Positions 55,733 through 64,000 of a DNA stretch of 64,000 nt are shown here, piece by piece. The stretch comes from Siphonodentalium dalli (taxonomy: Eukaryota; Mollusca; Scaphopoda; Gadilida; Siphonodentaliidae), in contig CP136061.1 of the NCBI GenBank assembly GCA_032622095.1, forward strand, positions 25,796,991 through 25,860,990, written 5' to 3'. The position numbers and the translations under genes were made by a program. Within the stretch, counting starts at the first letter, position 1. Each line of letters starts with the position of its first letter. The notes under the pieces are model-generated. The model saw nothing but the letters and a program-made list of their open reading frames with translations, had not been told where the DNA came from and made no database searches.

Positions 55733-56305
55733 CATAAGTTACTAGAAATATCAACAAGACACAAATGAGCTAACATTTGCAAAGAAATGAAGTTTTAGAA
55801 ACTAACAACTCATGTCACAGTGCAAGAGGAATAATTTCTGGAACACCTGCTGCCACAGTGGAGTGACCAGTGGGTGGACACTGTTCACTAGCCAATCAAA
55901 AGCGACAAATATATAACACCACTTGATCAATTGATAATTGGACGTTTGATTGACAGCGTGCATGTCAATTTCAACGTTGGATGCGTCTTTTATACTTATA
56001 CCTTCTACTTATGGTGGTTCTCCTGTAACATGACGGATTAAACCATAAAAAATAACTCTTATTTCGATTATGGTTATGAGTTATAAAAGTTTTAAGACAA
56101 ATTTACTATAACGGAGCTATGCGCGTTATAGAATTTGTCTTTAAATTGTTCAGTTATAACTGCATCACCTTAATTAAAACAAGACTTATTTCTTAAATAA
56201 TTTGCAGACAGATTTGTGCCATGATCATGCACATGACACTAACTAGCGATATATTTAAATATACACCCAAAATTGGGAAATTTAGTAAAATAAGGCACAT
56301 ACACA
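55733..56305. other. P450 intron 7, no recognised feature
   Basis: The sequence contains a self-complementary stretch ('ttaagacaaatt' near 56090 and 'aatttgtctttaa' near 56140). I see nothing else. Confidence 0.4.
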
Positions 56306-56309
56306 TGTA

Positions 56310-56530
56310 CATACATTGGCATAACAATATTTACGTTGACCTTGTTGACCTTTATTATATATAAGAGAATGTACTGGCACAGCTTATTTAATGCTGCACC
56401 AGCTCAGCTCTCGTCATGAAAGTGTTAATGCTGCACCAGCTCAGCTCTCGTCATGAAAGGGTTAATGTTGCACCAGCACAGCTCTCGTCACGAAAGAGTT
56501 AATGCTGCACCAGCACAGCTCTCGTCATGA
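56310..56530. repeat. MITE fragment whose end became a 37-bp tandem repeat
   Basis: The end of a hairpin MITE copy is followed by four units of 'ctgcaccagc(t/a)cagctctcgtc' plus 'atgaaagggttaatg'. The MITE terminus itself has been tandemly amplified. Confidence 0.8.
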
Positions 56531-56537
56531 AAGAGTT

Positions 56538-56713
56538 AATGTTTCACCTTTTCACAGGTTGTTTCCCGTTGGTCCGGAGTTTATTAGAATGTTTCACCTT
56601 TTCATAGGTTGTTTCCCGTTTGTCTGGAGATTAATGGATTAATGTTTCACCTTTTCACAGTTTGTTTCCCGTTTGTCTGGAGATTAATGGATTAATGTTT
56701 CACCTTTTCACAG
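56538..56713 (+). repeat. Tandem copies of the P450 exon-8 splice acceptor
   Basis: Three units of about 50-53 bp precede exon 8. Each reads 'tgtttcaccttttcacag' then gttgtttcccgttggtccgg, so each copies the acceptor and about 25 exon bases. The second reads CATAG and the third CACAGT; all keep AG. Confidence 0.9.
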
Positions 56714-56792
56714 GTTGTTTCCCGTTGGTCCGGAGATTATTAGAATACCCACTGAGGATCTCACTGTCGGAGGATACGCCATTCCTTCTGGG
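56714..56792 (+). CDS. Mitochondrial-clan P450, exon 8
   Basis: The exon follows CACCTTTTCACAG and ends TCTGGG|GTAAGT, phase 0. One base completes the Arg of ESLR; then LFPVGPEIIRIPTEDLTVGG and YAIPSG. This is the strand 1-4 and 2 region between helix K and the meander. It is typical of mitochondrial-clan P450s (LFPV-P...R....D...GGY.IP.GT). Damaged copies of its 3' edge follow at 56809-56883. Confidence 0.92.
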
Positions 56793-56808
56793 GTAAGTCC
56801 ATTATATC

Positions 56809-56883
56809 ACTGTCGGAGGACCCTATTGTTATGTTTATTTGTTAGACTTTTTCGGAGGATATTTCATACCTTCTGGGGTGATC
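56809..56883 (+). repeat. Duplicates of the P450 exon-8 3' edge
   Basis: 'actgtcggagga' at 56809 and 'tcggaggatatttcatacct' plus 'tctgggg' at 56852-56878 copy the end of exon 8. The second copy reads GGGGTGATC at the donor position. Confidence 0.75.
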
Positions 56884-56884
56884 T

Positions 56885-57722
56885 ATTTATTTGTTAAAAC
56901 TGCTTGCATATATAAGAGAATGCACTGGCTTACACGGTTTCCCGTACAGAGCCTCGCATATATAAGAGAATGCACTGACTTACACGGTCAAGATATAAGA
57001 GAATTGACTGACTTACACGGTCTCCCGTACAGAGCCTCGCATATATAAGAGAATGCACTGACTTACACGGTCTCCCGTACATAGCCTCGCATATATCAGA
57101 GAATGCACTGGTTTACACGGTCTCCCGTACAGAGCCTTGAATATATAAGAGAATGCACTGGCTTACACGGTCTCCCGTACAGAGCCTTGCATATATAAGA
57201 GACTGTTCCGTTTGAGTTATTTGGAATGTGACTGTACCCGTCTGATTTACAGATTCTGTTCCATACAGAGCCTCGCATATTTAAGAGAATGCACTGACTT
57301 ACACGGTCAAGATATAAGAGAATGCACTGACTTACACGGTCTCCCGTACAGAGCCTCGCATATATAAGAGAATGCACTGGCTTACACGGTCTCCCGTACA
57401 GAGCCTCGCATATATAAGATAATGCACTGGCTTACACGGTCTCCCGTACAGAGCCTTGAATATATAAGAGAATGCACTGGCTTACACGGTCTCCCGTACA
57501 GAGCCTTGCATATATAAGAGAATGCACTGGCTTACACGGTCTCCCGTACAGAGCCTTGCATATATAAGAGAATGCACTGGCTTACACGGTCTCCCGTACA
57601 GAGCCTTGCATATATAAGAGAATGCACTGGCGTACACGGTCTCCCGTACAGAGCCTTGCATATATAAGAGAATGCACTGGCTTACACGGTCTCCCGTACA
57701 GAGCCTTGCATATATAAGAGAC
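56885..57722. repeat. 50-bp tandem array derived from a MITE hairpin, about 14 copies
   Basis: The unit is tatataagagaatgcactgg-cttacacggtctcccgtaca-gagccttgca. The first part is the arm of the dispersed 'gcattctcttatatatg' MITE. A block ending 'gagactgttccgtttgagtt' occurs at about 57200 and 57718, so part of the array was duplicated as a unit of about 518 bp together with one copy of the exon-9 acceptor. Confidence 0.92.
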
Positions 57723-57976
57723 TGTTCCGTTTGAGTTATTTGGAATGTGACTGTACCCGTCTGATTTACAGATTCTGTTCCATGTGAGTTATTTTGACTG
57801 TGACTGTACCCGTTACATTGACAGACTCTTCTCCATGTGAGTTATTTTGACTGTGACTGTACCCATCTGATTTACAGACTCTGTTCCATGTGAGTTATTT
57901 TGACTGTACCCGTCTCATGACAAACTCTGTTCCGTGTGAGTTATTTTGACTGTGACTGTACCCATCTGATTTACAG
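57723..57976 (+). repeat. Tandem copies of the P450 exon-9 splice acceptor
   Basis: Four or more units of about 54 bp read 'ctgtacccatctgatttaca' then g|actctgttccat, then gtgagttattttgactgtga. A further copy lies at 57207-57256. Each has an AG acceptor (one reads ACAA), the first 12 exon bases and then GTGAGT, itself a good donor, so each unit looks like a 12-base microexon. Confidence 0.9.
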
Positions 57977-58136
57977 ACTCTGCTCCATGTGAACGCCAAC
58001 CCGATGCTAACCTCAGAGGAGTTCTTCAAGAAGCCGTTAGATTACATTCCAGAAAGATGGCTACGCGGTCATAGTACAGAAGATATACATCCATATCTTC
58101 ATCTGCCATTCAGCCATGGTCCAAGACAATGTGCAG
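57977..58136 (+). CDS. Mitochondrial-clan P450, exon 9 (haem-binding)
   Basis: The exon follows CTGATTTACAG and ends TGTGCAG|GTAAAT. It encodes TLLHVNANPM, the PERW motif in LDYIPERWLRGH, and FSHGPRQCA followed by the first base of Gly. This is the FxxGxRxCxG haem loop with Cys as the axial iron ligand. The last 45 or so residues (helix L onward) are not found in the remaining window, so the final exon lies beyond it, is too diverged to see, or has been lost. Confidence 0.93.
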
Positions 58137-58147
58137 GTAAATGATTA

Positions 58148-58632
58148 AAGGTACTCAATCCGATAAAACTCCTCTCAATTACCATTTCAATGGCTTCGGG
58201 GGTCAACAATATTTGATTCGAGTCGAGGAAGTCACCCATCAAAGCTCAGATTTGTTAGATATCGATTTTAGAAATCTATTATTTTTCATTATCGGGAATA
58301 CTTTCTGGCCCAGATCTCAGGCAAAATTGCGTTATTATTACCACTTGATTTTAGAGTTATCCATCCTTGTCTGTTTGAATAGAGTTTTGGTGTACAAATC
58401 TCGAGCATAATACGAAATTGACGGCAATTATTAGTACTCATCTCGAGAACATAACAAATTTCAAAAATCAATATCTAATAACTCTGAGCTTTGTTTGATG
58501 GGTTCCTCGACTAGAATCAAATATTTTTTACCCCCAAAGCCAAAGAAATAGTAATATAGGACCCTCTGATCGGATTGTTGTTGTTGGAATCTGTTGAGAT
58601 GGGGACCCTCTGTTCGGATTGAGTACCTTTAA
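58148..58632. mobile_element. Palindromic MITE with 'ggtactcaatccg' ends, copy 2
   Basis: The ends are AAAGGTACTCAATCCGAT and inverse, with TTAA-like flanks. The halves are complementary over 'gattcgagtcgaggaa' and 'caaagctcaga'. The right end is duplicated ('gatcggattgttg' and 'gttcggattgagtacc'). It starts 11 bp inside the intron after exon 9. Confidence 0.8.
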
Positions 58633-58675
58633 TTAGAGCATTAATTTAGCCCAGTTACACTGCGAGGGATAATCT

Positions 58676-58728
58676 TTGTCCCCCTTGTAGAGTTGTCCCC
58701 CTTGTAGAGTTGTCCCCCTTGTAGAGCC
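58676..58728. repeat. 19-bp tandem repeat, 3 copies
   Basis: 'gtcccccttgtagagtt' repeats three times. Confidence 0.85.
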
Positions 58729-58974
58729 CGAAGCCGCCATCGCACGCCGCCGCCTCCAGCCATATTATCTCTAACGCCAGCCACATGAAAAAATCTCTGC
58801 CACCGGAATTGTAAAATGGCTGAACTGTGTGCATGGGCTTATATGTCTAGCACAATAGTGCAGCGGCCAAATCGAAAAAGAGCTCTAGTTTTCGAGATAC
58901 CCCTACCCACGGTAGAACAAGTTAAAACTAACTTTTTTTAAGGGAGAAATATATACGCTTTACGAAAATCATAG

Positions 58975-60340
58975 TGAAAAATAACGGAATTGGTGGTGGC
59001 TATTCTCAAATTGATGATGAACGATACCCACCAGTGACTTTTCCCAGAAATTAACGATTTTGGTAAAGTGAGCCCTGCGGCTATGTCCTAAGTTATTTGC
59101 CCACATTGTTGGTGTTAAAATGACTACAGCATACCTTATTTGTACCTGATATGCAAGAAGTGTTGGTTAATTTGGATTTTCGTGCCATTTGGAGCCGAAA
59201 CATTTATTTTTTGTTGAAAAATCGCTCTTTTTTAAACAAATTATATTTTTCGAACATTATCATTCAAACGTATATTGCAATAATATTGAAATATTGAGGT
59301 CATATGGTGTAGTAGTTATCTAACAAGCATATGAAGAAAGAAGTTAACAACAATTTTGAACGGTTTGCGAGATATTGGATTTTAGCTACCCCTCCCCCAA
59401 ACACGTTTTTGGTCGAAAAAATACATATTTTTGATAATGTCATTACAAACATTTTTGAATTGATCTGAATGGGACCCAATATGAATATTGTACTGAAAGT
59501 GTTGTCCAGAGATGCCGTTTAATCGATTACAAATGTGTTCAGGCTTTCAGACCCCCAGTTACAACAACAACAATTATTTTATTGATAACAGTTAATTTTG
59601 CATTCATTAACATCGATGTTAAGTACTAAAACCTTTGTTATAAACAACGTGACCAACTATATAACATATGGCTCAGTAGTTATCTGGACAACACAAGTAG
59701 AAAGAATTTGACAGAAATTGAAAAATAACGGAATATGTGGTGGCTATTGTCAAATCGACGATGAGCGATACCCTCCAGTGACTTTTCCCAGAAATTAACG
59801 ATTTTGGTAAAGCGAGTCCTGTGGCTATGTCCTAGCATATTTGCCCATATTGTTGGGGTTAAAATTAATACATCATACCATACTTCTACCTGATATGAAA
59901 ACAAATGTTGGTTAATTTAGATTTGCCTGCCATTTGGAGCCAAAATATTTATTTTTTGCTGAAAAATCGCACTTTTTCACAAAAATATTATTTTTCGAAC
60001 ATTTTCATTCAAATGGATATTGTTATAATGCCCAAATATTTAATTCTTATGGTGATGCAGTTATTTGTAAAGCATATGCAGAAAGAATTTAACGGAAATT
60101 TAGAACAATTTGCGAAATAATGGATTTTAGCTACACCTCCCCCAAACACGTTTTTGGTCGAAATATTACATATTTTTGTTCAGAACTTTACCAAACTTCC
60201 CAATTGATCATACTGGGATCCAACATAATTCTTTTGCTGAAAATGAGCCCGGGGACATTGCTTAAGTGATTAAAGACGTGTTCAGGCTTCCAGACCCCAA
60301 ATTACAATAACAACGCATTTTATTTGCTATTACATACAAT
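58975..60340. repeat. 744-bp direct repeat, two copies
   Basis: 'aaaaataacggaat' begins each copy (about 58978 and 59722). Shared blocks follow in order: 'cagtgacttttcccagaaat', 'tggctatgtcctaag', 'gccatttggagcc' and 'cctcccccaaacacgttttt'. They are diverged and non-coding. Part of the unit returns inverted at 63680-64000. Confidence 0.85.
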
Positions 60341-61050
60341 AAGTGTCGCATATCAATCAACCAATCAATAGTTTATTCTCAAAAAAACCAATAATGGTAT
60401 GCAGAGATTACAATAATTGGACAGCTGGAGAACCCAGCATGTCCGACATATAGATGCACAAGTACTCCATTCGCGTTTAAGATTGAAATGCAGTAGTTTG
60501 AACTATGGCCAATTGAGTAATCACATTAAAACGTCACCTCCCTGTCATTGCGGCAAATAGAAAAAGCATATCATTACTTTTTGGAATACAGTGGTCCGAA
60601 GACAGAACTTCTATGCGCCATACAGAATGTAATGTTATCAGAAATACTCTTTTTATGTACAGCAACTCAGTCAGCGCGAAAATATTAAAATAGTTGACGG
60701 GGTTCAGACATTTATCTCGAAAACAAAGCGATTTCCATAATGCTGCCATTTGTTAAAACTTCGTGAAAAGCATTGAAACCCTGCTGAGCGCGAAATTTAC
60801 CACCTCCATATCGTCTGCAATCTCACGGCGACGGGCGTATCAATGACGAAAACAACATTATCTGTGTAGCATTGCGTTCAATCAGCTCTAACGAAACTAT
60901 GTGTATATCATTGTATCCAATCAGTTCCAACTGGATTACATCCAAATTTTCCCCATACAATCTCCCTCCCAGATAAATTGTTTACCTCCGGATAGAACTA
61001 CTTACTTACATACTTATATATCGCATAGTTTCGACCACAATATATGTTGA
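60341..61050. other. Spacer, nothing recognised
   Basis: It starts with 'atcaatcaaccaatcaatag'. No gene or defined element is seen. Confidence 0.4.
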
Positions 61051-63640
61051 TATTGAATTCATAATCCCTTCAGTACATGATGTGTTCAAGACCTCAAATA
61101 GGGTAGGGGTACATACAACAGTGAACATTTGCCAGCCGCTTGTTGTGGAGTGCCACATGATGCAGACTTTCGGGAACCAACACATATGTATATTCTGATA
61201 AAAACTAACCTTTGGTCAATATATTAATATTGGGGTCATATCATTTCACCATGTGGTGTCTTCCAAGACTTCAAATAAAGTTGGGGTCCTCAAAATTTTG
61301 CCTTTCATATTTTCCAGTCACTTTTCGTTGAGTGATCATTCTTTCAGAACCCAAATCCATCTATTTACATTGTTTACGTCCTTGTACAATTAACTCGCCA
61401 TTGTCCATACACGCAGTCAATGATGATATCGTTCCAATCCGTGATGTGTTCTAGTCTTCAAATTGGGAAGGGGGTAATACAAACATTGAAAAATCGCATT
61501 ATTTATTTTTCAGTCGCTTTTTGTAAAGTGTCCCTGACTGTCGGGTATTAACCCATGTATAACAATTGTGTATTTCTTTATAGAATAGCCATTTATCCAT
61601 ATCGTCGTTTGACCATGAGCGCACATCCATTCAGTTCGTGGTAGGTTCAATTGTTTACATGGGGTAGGGGTCCCTTAAAATTCGCCTTCATCGTTTGCCA
61701 TCTGCTTTGTGTAAGGTGCCACGGTGTTCTCGCGAACGGCGGGCTCGCGAGACCATTGCCATTCGGCCACAATCTCGGGTAATATGGATAGCTAATGCCT
61801 TGAGCTAGTGTTGTGTTCAAGACTTCAGATAGGGATGGAGTTCCCTGAGAGTAAAATTTAGCCCTTTCGTTTGCTGACCATTTGTTGTAAAGTGCCATAG
61901 GCTATCGGGAACCATCTCATCCATAACAGAGTCATATTGCCAAATAATAATCCCATTTGTTCACAACTTCAGTTAACATTGAGAGCATATCATTTTGTTA
62001 AGACTTCAAGTTGGATAGTGGGGTCCTCAAGACATAGAAAATTCGCCTTCTTGTTTGCCAGCCGCTTTTTGTAAAGTGTTCCAGGATTTCGAGGGAACCA
62101 ACTCACCCATATATCAATTAATAATTCCATGACAGCAATACCTTTCGATCACACACTCAGCTAAGTGAGAGAATATAACTTCAGTTCATGCTCTGATCAA
62201 GATATTAAATGGGTTAATGGGTCCCCCCCCCAAAAAAAACAGTGAGTATTCGCCTTTCTCTTTCATCAACAATTTTTTGTTGACCCAGACATTCAAGACC
62301 CTGGTATACTATACTTTTTATATAGCGTCCATTTCTCTACACACGCAGTTAATAGTGGGAGCACATCCTTTCGGTTCATTGTGTGTCCCAAGACTGCAAA
62401 TGGGGTAGTGTGGCCTAACACATTACATTTCGTATTTGCCAGCCGCCTTTTGTAAAGTGTTCCAGGATTTCGAGAATAAAACCACCCATACAAATTGTAA
62501 ATAATACATGAGAGCATATAGATTCGGTTCAGTGTGTGCTAAAGAGCTTAGAAGGGTTATGGGTACCCAAACAGTGATATTTCGCGTTCTCTTTGCTAGC
62601 CACTTTTTGTAAAGTGCCCCAGACATTGGGAAGCCAGCCAACCCACCATCGTGCAATCAAGAGGTATATTTCCTGAATTACATACCATTTGTCCACACCC
62701 CAGTTAATATTAATAACATGTCCATCCATTAGTGTGTTTAAGACATTAAATGGGGTAGGATGCTCAAAGAAAATATTCAGCTTTGGTTTTTGCCAGCCGC
62801 CTTTTGTAAAGTACCCTAGGATTTTGGGAACCAAACTACCCATACAACATGTATATTCCCTGATAGCACTACCTTTCGTTCACACTGTGATTTAATAATA
62901 AAAGCATGAATATTCGGCGCATGGTGTGTTCAAGAGTTTAAATGGGCATATAAAGGGGTCTCACAAAACAAAAAATATTCGCCTTTGGAGTTTGCCATCC
63001 GATTTTCGTAAAGTGCTAAAGGCTTTCGGGATCCAACCAACCCATCCATCAACACCATGTATGCGCCCCGATATTACTATTTTTGCCCACATCCTCAGTT
63101 AATATTTACAGCAATCATTTCAGTTCGTGAGTTGTTCAACTTTAACACTTCAATTGTGTAGGGGGGGGGCTAAAACAGCAAATTCGTCTTTCTTATTTAT
63201 CAGCCACTTTGTGTAAAGCGACACATGCACAACCCATCCATACAAATTATGTATTCTCTGATAGAACTACATTCCCGTCAAACTCTCGGTTAATATAGAG
63301 AATTAGAGATCATATAGCTTAATTTCGTATTGCGTTGAAGTCTTTAAATTGGGTAGAGTGTTCTTGAAAAATATAGCAAATTCGCCCTTCATATTTGCCA
63401 AGCAAAGTGCCACACTGTTTCGGGAACAAACCCATCCATAAACATTGTATATTTCCTTATGTAATTGTCCTTTATAATTGCATGATTCTTAATACTGAGA
63501 TCATATTTTTTTCAGTTCGTGGTGTGTTCAGGACGTCTAATAGGGCGGGGAGCAACAATGATTTTGTTCTGTATGATTATGTTAGTCTATATTATGTGTC
63601 GTTTCGAACAAATACTTCAGTTGCTCAAATCGATATGTGT
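61050..63640. repeat. Satellite-like array, about 185-bp period, about 14 diverged units
   Basis: Each unit carries, in order, a variant of 'ttcagttcatggtgtgttca' + 'agacttcaaat', 'gggtaggggtcc', 'ttcgcctttc', 'tttgccagccgctttttgta' + 'aagtg', 'ttcgggaacc' and 'aacccatcca'. Landmarks recur near 61069, 61247, 61436, 61630, 61800, 61991, 62180, 62370, 62525, 62720, 62910, 63118, 63322 and 63512. It is non-coding; the frames it contains are short and not shared between units. Confidence 0.88.
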
Positions 63641-63679
63641 TAATATAAAATTACATGTCATAAATAAAATATTGTGTTG

Positions 63680-64000
63680 TTGTTGTTGTAACTGGGGGTT
63701 TAATTGGAAACCTGAGGTAATCTAAAACCAGACTCGCGGTGTCTACGGATCAGGTTTATATCACACGAATAATGATTAGATGTTCATTAGAATAATTTAG
63801 AAAGGTCTGTCTTGTTATCATCAATATGTAGTTTTTCTACCAAATCGCGTCCGGGGGAGCGGTACCTAATTCCATTATCTTGAAAACCGTTGACAATTTC
63901 TGTCAAATTCTTTCTACTGGTGATGACCAGACAACTACTGAGCCATATGAATTATATAGTTGTTCACGTATTGTTTATAACAAAGGTTTTAGTACTTAAC
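63680..64000. repeat. Inverted copy of the 744-bp repeat
   Basis: The reverse complement of the window end ('gttaagtactaaaacctttg', 'tatggctcagtagtt', 'agtagaaagaatttgacaga' and 'cccccagttacaacaaca') matches 59550-59720 and neighbouring parts of the 744-bp repeat. The satellite array is thus bounded by inverted repeats, as in a large foldback element. It runs off the window edge. Confidence 0.8.

Overview
The window is nuclear DNA of a marine invertebrate, most likely a mollusc. This rests on intron-rich animal genes, an AT-rich repeat-laden background, and dispersed repeats of a kind common in bivalves (phrases such as 'ggggggtatactgg'). The species cannot be fixed from the sequence.

Two split host genes diverge from a transposon-filled centre. 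On the minus strand, five exons of EXOC4 (exocyst subunit Sec8) lie between 230 and 13522. They cover the start codon and N-terminal region; at least one internal exon was not found and the gene runs off the left edge. On the plus strand, nine exons of a mitochondrial-clan cytochrome P450 lie between 22241 and 58136. They run from a mitochondrial presequence to the haem-binding cysteine; the last exon was not found. All exon phases that can be tested fit.

Intron 3 of the P450 gene holds the most striking insertion, an 8.28-kb near-perfect palindrome (26877-35153). It starts TG, ends CA and is flanked by a 6-bp duplication (CATCAC). Each 4.08-kb arm carries the same intronless, overlapping virus-like genes: a small membrane protein, a TATA-binding-protein-like protein, a retroviral-type integrase with a chromodomain, a probable minor capsid (penton-like) protein, a Lys-rich basic protein and a truncated major capsid protein. 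It is a defective Polinton/adintovirus-like element of the F54H12.2/F54H12.3 type, joined to an inverted copy of itself around a 109-bp loop. No polymerase, ATPase or protease gene is visible.

A second theme crosses both host genes: splice junctions have been tandemly duplicated. A 33-bp array of about 62 units copies the EXOC4 exon-3 end with its 5' splice site. A 58-bp array of about 79 units copies the 3' splice site and start of P450 exon 7. Smaller duplications mark the edges of P450 exons 1, 4, 6, 7, 8 and 9 and of one other EXOC4 exon. The genuine exon copy beside each large array carries an in-frame stop codon where the array units carry a sense codon.

The rest is mobile and repetitive DNA: piggyBac-type (TTAA), mariner-type (TA), hAT-type and 9-bp-duplication MITEs, several foldback elements whose termini are built of short tandem repeats, more minisatellites, and a foldback-like region with a roughly 185-bp satellite at the right end.
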